Below, in pieces: positions 1 through 5,795 of a stretch of 6,826 nucleotides of DNA. This DNA is from JBFHNV01 sp965365655 (GTDB lineage Bacteria > Pseudomonadota > Gammaproteobacteria > HK1), in contig CBDUCN010000285.1 in the NCBI GenBank assembly GCA_965365655.1, forward strand, positions 1-6,826. Reading direction: 5' to 3'. Numbering within the stretch: position 1 is the first letter of the stretch; every line of letters starts with the position of its first letter. The notes beneath the pieces were generated by a model. It was not told where the DNA came from and did no database searches. It saw nothing but the letters and a program-made list of their open reading frames with translations. The position numbers were made by a program, and so were the translations under genes.

Positions 1-905
1 CCGCGGCGGGCCAGCGCCGCCTCGACGGCGCGCGGCTCCGCGTCCCGGAAGCGCACGTGGACCATGTTGGTCTGCACCGGGTCCACGTCGACGCCCGGCA
101 GCGCCGCGAGCCCCTCGCCCAGGCGCGCGGCGTTCGCGTGGTCCTCCGCCAGCCGGTCGACGTGCTCCTCCAGCGCCACCACCCCCGCCGCGGCCAGGAT
201 CCCGGCCTGGCGCATCGCGCCCCCGGTCACCTTGCGCCAGCGCCGTGCCCGCGCGACGAGGTCCGCGCTGCCGCACAGCAGCGAGCCCACCGGCGCGCCG
301 AGGCCCTTCGACAGGCAGAAGGCGACGCTGTCGAAGTGGGCGGTGATGGCCTGCACGTCCACCTCCAGCTTGACCGCGGCGTTGAAGACCCGCGCGCCGT
401 CGAGGTGCAGCGCGAGGCCGAGCCGGCGCGTGAGATCGCGCGCTGCGCCGAGATAGGCCAGCGGCAGCACCTTGCCCGCGATGGTGTTCTCGAGGCACAG
501 CACGCGGGTGCGGGCATAGTGGAAGTCGTCGGGCTTCACCGCGCCGGCCACCGCGTCCAGGTCCAGGCTTCCGTCGGGTGCGTGCTCCAGCGGCTGTGGC
601 TGGATGCTGCCCAGCACCGCCGCGCCGCCGCCCTCGCTGCGGTAGGTGTGCGCGCGCTGCCCGACGATGTACTCGTCGCCGCGCTCGCAGTGCGCGAGCA
701 GCGCGAGCAGGTTGGCCTGCGTCCCGCTGGGCGTGAACAGTGCGGCCTCGAAGCCGAGGCGCCGCGCGGCCATCTCCTGCAGCCGGTTCACGGTGGGGTC
801 GTCGCCGTACACGTCGTCGCCGACCTCGGCGCTCGCCATCGCTTCGCGCATGCGCGCGCTCGGCCGGGTGACCGTGTCGCTCCTGAGGTCGATCACGTTG
901 TCCAT
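1..905 (-). CDS. ltaE: Low-specificity L-threonine aldolase (3' end outside window)
   Basis: PLP enzyme that cleaves L-threonine and L-allo-threonine to glycine and acetaldehyde, in the cytoplasm; many homologues also act on other beta-hydroxy amino acids. I translated 301 codons from the ATG at 905-903, and the frame is open to the window edge. The N-terminus reads MDNVIDLRSDTVTRP, the usual opening of the family. VGDDVYGDDPTV (residues 28-39), PSGTQAN (59-65), the stacking His86 in QRAH, the Asp of HLDGAR (167-172) and the PLP lysine K200 in CLSKGLGAPVGS are all present. RWRK..GGAMRQ follows at 222-232. Against the approximately 333-residue E. coli enzyme, roughly the last 30-40 residues lie beyond the edge. 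The start has only a weak Shine-Dalgarno (GGGGA about 8 bases upstream). It is divergent from the SDR/aminotransferase operon and could share its control region. The family is certain; the true substrate range is not visible. Confidence 0.95.
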   Translation of the reverse strand, partial: MDNVIDLRSDTVTRPSARMREAMASAEVGDDVYGDDPTVNRLQEMAARRLGFEAALFTPSGTQANLLALLAHCERGDEYIVGQRAHTYRSEGGGAAVLGSIQPQPLEHAPDGSLDLDAVAGAVKPDDFHYARTRVLCLENTIAGKVLPLAYLGAARDLTRRLGLALHLDGARVFNAAVKLEVDVQAITAHFDSVAFCLSKGLGAPVGSLLCGSADLVARARRWRKVTGGAMRQAGILAAAGVVALEEHVDRLAEDHANAARLGEGLAALPGVDVDPVQTNMVHVRFRDAEPRAVEAALARR

Positions 906-1022
906 CGTCGATGTCCCCGCAGCCGTCGGTGGTCGTACCGTGGACGCCTGACCGGCGCCCTCCGCAGGGAGTATGCTTGAGGCTCGCTGGCGCTTCACCA
1001 TGCCGCGCGGCGGATTCAACCG
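906..1022. promoter_or_regulatory. Divergent intergenic region with candidate sigma70-type promoter
   Basis: This 117-bp gap separates the threonine aldolase start (minus) from the SDR start (plus), so it must hold control for one or both. For the plus strand the best candidate is CTGACC at 948-953 (-35, 4 of 6 consensus), an 18-base spacer, and TATGCT at 972-977 (-10, 4 of 6). That would place transcription initiation near 984 and give a leader of about 40 bases. The same AT-rich island read on the minus strand gives CATACT (975-970), a weak -10 for the aldolase with only a poor -35. A short inverted repeat CGGT/ACCG (927-930 and 937-940) lies between them and might be an operator half-site pair. 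All assignments are by eye and weak. Confidence 0.4.
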
Positions 1023-1760
1023 ATGCAGAACTCACGACGCACCCTGATCCTGACCGGCGCCAGCCGGGGCATCGGTCACGCGACCGTGAAGCGCTTCTCC
1101 AGCGCCGGCTGGCGGGTGCTCACCTGCTCGCGCCAGCCCTTCCCCGAGGACTGCCCGTGGGAGGCCGGTCCCGAGGACCACGTGGTGATCGATCTGTCGA
1201 ATCGCGACAGCCTGCTGGCGGGGATCGACGAGCTCAAGAGCCGCCTCGAGGGCGCGCCGCTCAACGCGCTGGTCAACAACGCCGGGGTCTCGCCCAAGGG
1301 GCCGGAGGGCGAGCGGCTCGGCGTGATGGACACCGACCCCGCCACCTGGGACCACGTGTTCCAGGTCAACCTGTTCGCGACCGTGATGCTCGCGCAGGGA
1401 CTGGTGGAGGAGCTCACGCGGGGCAAGGGGTGCATCGTGAACGTGACCTCGATCGCCGGCAGCCGCGTGCACCCCTTCGCCGGCGCCGCGTACGCGACGT
1501 CGAAGGCCGCGCTCGCGGCGCTGACCCGCGAGATGGCATCGGATCTCGGCCCGCTGGGGATCCGCGTCAACGCGATGGCCCCCGGCGAGATCATCACCGA
1601 CATCCTGTCGCCCGGGACGGACAAGCTGGTCGAGGAGATCCCGCTGCGACGGCTGGGCCACGCCGAGGAGGTGGCCAGCACGATCTACTTCCTGTGCTCG
1701 CAGCAGGCCAGCTACGTCACCGGCACCGAGGTGCACATCAACGGCGGGCAACACGTCTGA
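1023..1760 (+). CDS. SDR-family NAD(P)-dependent oxidoreductase
   Basis: A 245-residue classical short-chain dehydrogenase/reductase, a cytoplasmic Rossmann-fold enzyme that interconverts a hydroxyl and a carbonyl group. The cofactor motif TGASRGIG is at residues 11-18, the adenine-binding Asp at D57, and NNAG at 85-88. The catalytic tetrad is N116, S143, Y157 and K161 (YATSK). The C-terminal YVTGTEVHINGG closes the fold as usual. R15 in the glycine motif and R37 after strand beta-2 (CSR) suggest NADPH rather than NADH; this is inference. The segment after beta-2 (FPEDCPWEAGPEDH, 40-53) is longer and more acidic than in FabG and may mark a subfamily. The start is the first ATG in frame, with a weak GGCGGA eight bases upstream. 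The stop lies 20 bp before the aminotransferase start, so the two are almost certainly co-transcribed. The substrate is unknown; it may act on the aminotransferase's carbonyl product or on a related hydroxy compound. FabG is unlikely because no fatty-acid genes are nearby. Confidence 0.93.
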   Translation: MQNSRRTLILTGASRGIGHATVKRFSSAGWRVLTCSRQPFPEDCPWEAGPEDHVVIDLSNRDSLLAGIDELKSRLEGAPLNALVNNAGVSPKGPEGERLGVMDTDPATWDHVFQVNLFATVMLAQGLVEELTRGKGCIVNVTSIAGSRVHPFAGAAYATSKAALAALTREMASDLGPLGIRVNAMAPGEIITDILSPGTDKLVEEIPLRRLGHAEEVASTIYFLCSQQASYVTGTEVHINGGQHV

Positions 1761-1764
1761 AGCC

Positions 1765-1773
1765 GAGGAGGGA
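1765..1773 (+). promoter_or_regulatory. Ribosome binding site of the aminotransferase gene
   Basis: GAGGAGGGA lies just after the SDR stop and seven bases before the ATG at 1781. It decides the start: the aminotransferase frame is also open far upstream (to an ATG at 911) through the SDR gene. The upstream part translates into Arg/Pro/Gly-rich nonsense, whereas homology to aminotransferases begins after 1781. Confidence 0.85.
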
Positions 1774-1780
1774 CCGCGTC

Positions 1781-3166
1781 ATGAGCCGCTCACCGAACAG
1801 CGTCGCCGCCCGCGACATCGCCTACACGCTGCACGGCTACACCAACCTGGAGGCGCACCAGGAGAAGGGGCCGGTGCTGATCACGCGCGGCCAGGGCATC
1901 CACGTCTACGACGACGAGGGCCGCGAGTACATCGAGGGCATGGCCGGGCTGTGGTGCACGTCGCTGGGCTTCAGCGAGCCGCGCCTCGCGGAAGCGGCGA
2001 AACGCCAGCTCGACACGCTTCCGTTCATGCACACCTTCGCGCACCGCACCACCGAGCCGGTGGTGGACCTGTGCGAGCGTCTGGTGACGATGGCGCCCGG
2101 GAACATGAGCAAGGCCTTTCTGCTCAACTCCGGCTCCGAGGCGATCGACACCGCGATCAAGATGGTCTGGTACTACAACAACGCGCTCGGGCGCCACGAG
2201 AAGAAGAAGATCATCTCCCGCCGGCGCGGCTACCACGGCATGACCGTGGCGGGCGCAAGCCTCACCGCCATCCCGCTGATGCAGGCCGACTTCGACCTGC
2301 CCGTCAGCGATCGCTTCCTGCACACGGAGGCGCCGTCGTACTACCGCCACGGCATGGAAGGGGAGAGCGAGGAGGAGTTCGCGAGCCGCCTCGCGGGGCA
2401 GCTCGAGCAGCTCATCGTGGACGAGGGGCCCGAGACCGTCGCCGCCTTCGTCGCCGAGCCGGTGATGGGTGCCGGCGGCGTCATCGTGTCGCCGCGCACC
2501 TACTTCGAGAAGGTGCAGGCGGTGCTCGCGAAGCACGACGTGCTGTTCGTGGCCGACGAGGTGATCTGCGGATTCGGCCGCACCGGGAACGTGTGGGGCT
2601 CGCAGACGTTCGGCATCCGTCCCGACATCATCACGTGCGCGAAGCAGCTCTCCTCCGCGTACATCCCGATCTCGGCGGTGCTCATCTCCGAGGCGATCTA
2701 CGACGCGATGGCGCGCAACGCGAGCCGTCACGGTGTGCTCGGCATGGGCTACACCTACGGCGGGCACCCGGTGTCGGCCGCGGTCGCGGTGGAGACGCTG
2801 AAGATCTACGAGGAGCGCGACATCCTGGGCCACGTGCGCAAGGTCGCGCCGCGCTTCCAGGAGCGGCTGCACGCGCTGGCCGACCACCCGCTGGTGGGCG
2901 AGGCGCGCGGCGTGGGCCTGCTGGGCGCGGTCGAGCTGGTGGCCGACAAGCACAGCCGGCAGCACTTCGACCCGGGCCACAAGGCCGCGGCGAAGGTCGC
3001 GGACCGGGCCTTCGAGCACGGCCTGATCGTGCGCGGCCTGCCGGGCGACTCGGTCGCGTGCTGTCCGCCGCTGATCATCACCGAGGAGGAGATCGACCGC
3101 CTGTTCGATCGGCTGCGCGCCGCCCTCGACGACGCCGCGTCGGAGCTCGCGCAGCGCGCGGCCTGA
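1781..3166 (+). CDS. Class III PLP-dependent aminotransferase (omega-amine:pyruvate type)
   Basis: A 461-residue fold-type I, class III aminotransferase, full length for the group. It moves an amino group from an amine or omega-amino acid to a keto acid, probably pyruvate, giving an aldehyde or ketone. The phosphate-binding NSGSEA is at residues 116-121, YHG at 151-153, and AEPVMG with E226. VADEVICGFGRTG (257-269) carries the cofactor Asp D259. The Schiff-base lysine is K288 in CAKQLSSAYIP, and T325 (GYTYGGHP) contacts phosphate. W58, Y151 and R418 fall where well-studied amine:pyruvate transaminases (Chromobacterium violaceum type) have the substrate-pocket Trp, Tyr and the flipping Arg; this is alignment from memory. 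The residue after the PLP lysine is Gln, where Gly or Asn is common. No membrane segment or signal peptide is present. It is second in the operon behind the SDR. It could equally be a putrescine, beta-alanine, taurine or GABA transaminase; the sequence does not choose between these. Confidence 0.93.
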   Translation: MSRSPNSVAARDIAYTLHGYTNLEAHQEKGPVLITRGQGIHVYDDEGREYIEGMAGLWCTSLGFSEPRLAEAAKRQLDTLPFMHTFAHRTTEPVVDLCERLVTMAPGNMSKAFLLNSGSEAIDTAIKMVWYYNNALGRHEKKKIISRRRGYHGMTVAGASLTAIPLMQADFDLPVSDRFLHTEAPSYYRHGMEGESEEEFASRLAGQLEQLIVDEGPETVAAFVAEPVMGAGGVIVSPRTYFEKVQAVLAKHDVLFVADEVICGFGRTGNVWGSQTFGIRPDIITCAKQLSSAYIPISAVLISEAIYDAMARNASRHGVLGMGYTYGGHPVSAAVAVETLKIYEERDILGHVRKVAPRFQERLHALADHPLVGEARGVGLLGAVELVADKHSRQHFDPGHKAAAKVADRAFEHGLIVRGLPGDSVACCPPLIITEEEIDRLFDRLRAALDDAASELAQRAA

Positions 3167-3182
3167 GCAGGGCCGCGCTCAG
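3163..3182. terminator. Hairpin over the convergent stop codons, possible bidirectional terminator
   Basis: CTGAGC (3163-3168) and GCTCAG (3177-3182) are perfect 6-bp arms around an 8-base loop. The left arm contains the aminotransferase TGA and the right arm the complement of the deformylase-like TGA. The position between converging genes only 12 bp apart suits a shared terminator. No T-run follows on either strand and the stem is short, so it may be a weak or Rho-assisted terminator, or chance. Confidence 0.3.
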
Positions 3183-3736
3183 CCCGCCGGCCCGTCCACC
3201 ATCGCCTCGAAGCGCGGGCGCTGCGCCTCGAACACCGCGCGCAGCGCCAGCGAGTCGCGGTCCAGCGCCCGGTCGACGGCGAGCACGCCGTCGAGGTGAT
3301 CGATTTCGTGCTGCAGCAGCTCGCTGATCGCGGGCTCGATGCGCTCCCAGACGTGGCGGTGCCCGGCGCCGTCGATCCACTCCACGCTCAGGCTGGCGTG
3401 GCGCTCCACCCGCACCAGCAGGTCCGGAAAGCTCATGCAGTCGTCCCACAGCGTGAAGCGTTGCGGCGACTGCCACACGATGCGCGGATTGACGATGGTG
3501 AACGGGCCGTCGCCGAGGTTGCACGCGATGAAGCGCTGCGCGATGCCGAGCTGCGGCGCCGCCATCGCGCGGCCGAAGCCGTGCCGGGCGCGGAACGCGG
3601 CCAGCGCCGCGTGCAGCCGCGACGCCGCCTCCCGGAACGCCGGTGCGCGCACGTCGTCCACCGCCGCGCTCGCGCGGCGCAGGAACGGGTCGCCGAGCAG
3701 CCGGACCTCGGCGAGAAGCCCCCTCGGCGCGGTCAT
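3179..3736 (-). CDS. Peptide deformylase-like metalloprotease-fold protein, divergent
   Basis: A 185-residue member of the peptide deformylase family, which removes the formyl group from N-formylmethionine of new proteins using a metal bound by one Cys and two His. The HExxH motif is intact: QHEIDHLDG, with H143 and H147 as metal ligands and E144 as the catalytic acid/base. The Cys ligand is C100 in DDCMS, where canonical enzymes have EGCLS. Motif I reads GRAMAAPQ (55-62) instead of GxGxAAPQ, so the second glycine is Ala. All metal ligands and the oxyanion Gln62 are therefore kept while the flanking residues deviate, as in the less-studied deformylase classes. The start is the ATG overlapping the ALDH stop (ATGA at 3736-3733). 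There is no strong Shine-Dalgarno, so translation probably depends on coupling to the ALDH. The neighbourhood lacks fmt, rsmB and trkA, the usual companions of housekeeping def, so this is likely an accessory paralogue. It may be a true deformylase or may act on a small N-formyl or N-acyl compound. Confidence 0.85.
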   Translation of the reverse strand: MTAPRGLLAEVRLLGDPFLRRASAAVDDVRAPAFREAASRLHAALAAFRARHGFGRAMAAPQLGIAQRFIACNLGDGPFTIVNPRIVWQSPQRFTLWDDCMSFPDLLVRVERHASLSVEWIDGAGHRHVWERIEPAISELLQHEIDHLDGVLAVDRALDRDSLALRAVFEAQRPRFEAMVDGPAG

Positions 3737-5220
3737 CTCATGACGAAGGGGTTGGGTACCTCGGTGGCGGTGGAGATCCACACGCTCTTGGTCTGCAGGT
3801 ACTCCTGGATGGCCTGCTGGCCGTTCTCGCGGCCGAGGCCGCTGCGCTTGTAGCCGCCGAAGGGCGACATGTAGGACACGGCGCGGTAGGTGTTCACCCA
3901 CACCGTGCCGGCGCGCAGGCGCTCCGACATCTGCAGCGCGCGGCGGATGCTGGTGGTCCAGACCCCGGCCGCGAGGCCGAACACCACGTCGTTGCCGATC
4001 GCGACCGCCTCCTCCTCGTCGCGGAACGGGATCACGGACAGCACCGGGCCGAACACCTCCTCCTGGGCGATGCGCATGGTGTTGCTCACGCCGGTGAAGA
4101 TGGTGGGCTCGACGAACCAGCCGTCGCCGCACTCCGGGCGCTCGGCGCGGTGGCCGCCGAGCACCGTCTCCACGCCTTCGCCTTTCGCGATGTCCAGGTA
4201 GCCCAGCACCTTCTCGAACTGCATCTCGCTGGTCACCGGCCCGACCTGCGTGTCGCCGTCCATCGGGTTGCCCATCTTCGCGGTCTTCGCGAAGGACACC
4301 AGCTTGTCCACGAACTCGTTGTGGATGCTCTCCTGGACCAGCAGCCGGGAGCCCGCGATGCAGGTCTGGCCGGTGGCGGCGAAGATGCCGGACACCGCGC
4401 CCTTGATCGCGTTGTCGATGTCGGCGTCGTCGAACACGATGTTCGGGGACTTGCCGCCGAGCTCGAGGCTCACCTTCTTCAGCGTCTTCGCCGAGCTCTC
4501 GTAGATGCGCTGGCCGGTGCGGTCGGAGCCGGTGAACGCGATCTTGGCCACCTTCGGGTGATCCACCAGCGGCTGGCCGGCCTCGGCGCCGAAGCCGGTG
4601 ACGACGTTCACCACGCCCTTCGGGAATCCCGCCTGCTCGAACAGCTTCACGAATTCCAGCGCCGAGGCCGACGTGTACTCCGAGGGCTTGAGCACGACCG
4701 TGTTACCCGCGGCGAGCGCGGGCGCGAGCTTCCAGGTCGCCAGCAGCAGCGGCGAGTTCCACGCCGAGATCGCGCCGATCACCCCGAGCGGCTCCTGGCG
4801 CGTGAAGTTGAAGGTCTCGGGCTTGTCGATCGGGATGACGGCGCCCTCGATCTTGTCCGCGAGCCCGCCGAAGTAGTAGTACCACTGCGGCATGTATTTC
4901 AGCTGCATGCCCATCTCGCTGATCAGCTTGCCGTTGTCCTGCACCTCGATCGCGGCCAGGCGATCGGCGTTGTCCGCGATCAGGTCCCCGAGCCTGCGCA
5001 GCAGCGCGCCGCGCTGCGTCGCGGTGAGCTTCGGCCACTCGCCCGTCTCGAACGCGCGCGACGCGGCCTGCACCGCGCGGTCGACGTCCTCGGCGCCGCC
5101 GCGGGCCACCAGGCTCCACGGCTTCGCGGTGAACGGGTCGTAGCTCTCGAAGTACTCGCCGCCCGCGGGCGGCACGAACTCGCCGTCGATGAACATGTCG
5201 AGTCGGGGCAGGTCGGCCAT
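3733..5220 (-). CDS. NAD(P)-dependent aldehyde dehydrogenase
   Basis: A 495-residue aldehyde dehydrogenase superfamily enzyme, the standard length, oxidising an aldehyde to the carboxylic acid in the cytoplasm. N155 sits in AWNSPLL, where most relatives have PWNFP. K178 and E181 (LKPSE) bind the cofactor ribose/phosphate, and FTGSDRTG (229-236) is the Rossmann turn. The general base is E253 in LELGGKSPN. The nucleophile is C287 in GQTCIAGSR, and E388 with F390 (QEEVFGPV) complete the set. The C-terminal SPFGGYKRSGLGRE (452-465) is typical. The glutamate in LKPSE favours neither cofactor decisively. A near-perfect ribosome site supports the ATG at 5220. It is the first gene of a two-gene unit with the deformylase-like gene, overlapping by four bases. 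The substrate is not readable. From memory, ALDHs with this YYYFGGLADKIEG region (115-127) are often auto-named after the trigonelline-pathway N-methylformamido-butyrolactone dehydrogenase; that is a weak hint only. It could oxidise the aldehyde made by the nearby aminotransferase. Confidence 0.95.
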   Translation of the reverse strand: MADLPRLDMFIDGEFVPPAGGEYFESYDPFTAKPWSLVARGGAEDVDRAVQAASRAFETGEWPKLTATQRGALLRRLGDLIADNADRLAAIEVQDNGKLISEMGMQLKYMPQWYYYFGGLADKIEGAVIPIDKPETFNFTRQEPLGVIGAISAWNSPLLLATWKLAPALAAGNTVVLKPSEYTSASALEFVKLFEQAGFPKGVVNVVTGFGAEAGQPLVDHPKVAKIAFTGSDRTGQRIYESSAKTLKKVSLELGGKSPNIVFDDADIDNAIKGAVSGIFAATGQTCIAGSRLLVQESIHNEFVDKLVSFAKTAKMGNPMDGDTQVGPVTSEMQFEKVLGYLDIAKGEGVETVLGGHRAERPECGDGWFVEPTIFTGVSNTMRIAQEEVFGPVLSVIPFRDEEEAVAIGNDVVFGLAAGVWTTSIRRALQMSERLRAGTVWVNTYRAVSYMSPFGGYKRSGLGRENGQQAIQEYLQTKSVWISTATEVPNPFVMR

Positions 5221-5225
5221 CGGAT

Positions 5226-5232
5226 CCTCCTT
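5226..5232 (-). promoter_or_regulatory. Strong ribosome binding site of the ALDH gene
   Basis: Read on the minus strand, AAGGAGG ends five bases before the ATG at 5220. It is a full match to the anti-Shine-Dalgarno sequence and the strongest in the window, predicting high translation of the ALDH and, by coupling, of the deformylase-like gene. Confidence 0.85.
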
Positions 5233-5258
5233 ACAGCTGCCGTGATGTCGTGTTCGTT

Positions 5259-5284
5259 CGCGCCCGGGCCGCAGCCCGGGCGCG
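5259..5284. repeat. Perfect 11-bp inverted repeat in the ALDH leader
   Basis: CGCGCCCGGGC (5259-5269) and GCCCGGGCGCG (5274-5284) are exact reverse complements around the four-base loop CGCA. All eleven pairs are G-C, so the hairpin would be extremely stable in DNA or RNA. It lies 38 bases upstream of the ALDH ATG, leaving the ribosome site free. No T-run follows on either strand, so it is not a canonical intrinsic terminator. It could be a transcript-stabilising leader stem, an operator, or part of a terminator for an upstream transcript. Confidence 0.75.
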
Positions 5285-5707
5285 GGCGGGGAGACCGGAT
5301 GCGTCGTGACCGCGTGCCGCCGGATCCGCCTCCCGCTCGGTGCCGGTCCGGCCGTCGTCTCCCGCTCGGCACCTCGTGCTCGCGTCGCGCCGGTCCCGGG
5401 CGAGCGCCGGCCGCATCGCCGCGGCCTCGGGCTCCGGTCGCCGGCAACGGCCCGTGCGCGGCGGCGCGGGTGGACGGTGTGCCGCGACGCGCGTCAGCTC
5501 CGCCGGCGTCCGCGGACCGCAAAGCTATCAGAGAACGAGCCGCCCGGAGATGGCCCGCCGGCAGCGGCCGGTGCATGCCGCCGTGTCGAGCAGCACCGGG
5601 CCGGTCGGCGTTGCCGGATTTCCCCGCCGTCGGATGGCGCGGATCAGCGCGACGGTCGCGGGTGTGGGCATCTGCGTGCCGGGCCGCGCGGCGTGGCGGG
5701 ATCGCGA

Positions 5708-5742
5708 GGGGAGCTCGGGGCGGCGGCGCGGGCGAGGGTGGG
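5708..5742 (+). other. G-tract cluster, possible G-quadruplex
   Basis: Five runs of three or four G occur on the plus strand at 5708-5711, 5717-5720, 5730-5732, 5736-5738 and 5740-5742. The intervening loops are 5, 9, 3 and 1 bases. The 9-base loop exceeds the strict G-quadruplex rule of up to 7, so this is a relaxed match. It lies about 20 bases upstream of the candidate -10 of the AIM24-family gene. In DNA this GC-rich such clusters can arise by chance. Confidence 0.35.
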
Positions 5743-5761
5743 TGCGGCCCGTCCCACGGGC

Positions 5762-5767
5762 TATGCT
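5762..5767 (+). promoter_or_regulatory. Candidate -10 element of the AIM24-family gene
   Basis: TATGCT, the same hexamer as the candidate -10 upstream of the SDR gene, begins 34 bases before the ATG at 5796. No convincing -35 is visible 16-18 bases upstream, where the sequence is G-rich. The leader would be only about 22 bases and would contain the ribosome site. Confidence 0.3.
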
Positions 5768-5784
5768 CGTTGCAAGCGGTACGC

Positions 5785-5789
5785 AGGAG
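5785..5789 (+). promoter_or_regulatory. Ribosome binding site of the AIM24-family gene
   Basis: AGGAG lies six bases before the ATG at 5796. It selects that start over the in-frame ATGs at 5763 (inside the -10 candidate, with no ribosome site) and further upstream at 5340, whose extra residues look non-coding. Confidence 0.8.
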
Positions 5790-5795
5790 CCGGGG

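Larger units (their letters stand above)
5221..5795. other. 575-bp intergenic region without a supported gene
   Basis: This is the largest gap in the window, between the divergent ALDH and AIM24-family genes. Reading frames are open across it on both strands, but their products are Arg/Ala/Gly/Pro-rich and resemble no family, as expected from GC-rich non-coding DNA. It contains the ALDH ribosome site, a GC hairpin (5259-5284), a 10-bp direct repeat TCCCGCTCGG (5331-5340 and 5360-5369), and a perfect palindrome GTCCGCGGAC (5508-5517). The palindrome abuts its one AT-richer island (5521-5535). Further right are a G-tract cluster (5708-5742) and a TATGCT -10 candidate (5762-5767). The ALDH promoter is not obvious. 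The AT-richer island read on the minus strand (GATAGC, 5529-5524) is the best guess and would give a leader of about 300 bases. A small RNA or a decayed gene cannot be excluded. Confidence 0.6.

Noticed and set aside
57..980. A 307-codon plus-strand frame opposite the threonine aldolase
   Set aside because: The minus strand encodes an aldolase with every expected motif; the plus frame is its shadow.
911..1780. A 290-codon in-frame upstream extension of the aminotransferase, suggesting a fusion protein
   Set aside because: It overlaps the well-supported SDR gene in another frame, reads as Arg/Pro/Gly-rich nonsense, and a strong ribosome site precedes the ATG at 1781.
3183..3733. Deformylase-like gene as a pseudogene because motif I lacks its second glycine
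   Set aside because: The frame is intact and all metal ligands and the catalytic Glu are present; other deformylase classes also vary at these positions.
5595..5605. Palindrome ACCGG-G-CCGGT as a possible operator
   Set aside because: Five-base GC arms are common by chance here and no promoter element is adjacent.
5340..5795. An N-terminal extension of the AIM24-family protein of about 150 residues
   Set aside because: The residues are low-complexity and Arg-rich, and AGGAG before the ATG at 5796 marks the likely start immediately before the GYF_2-like domain.
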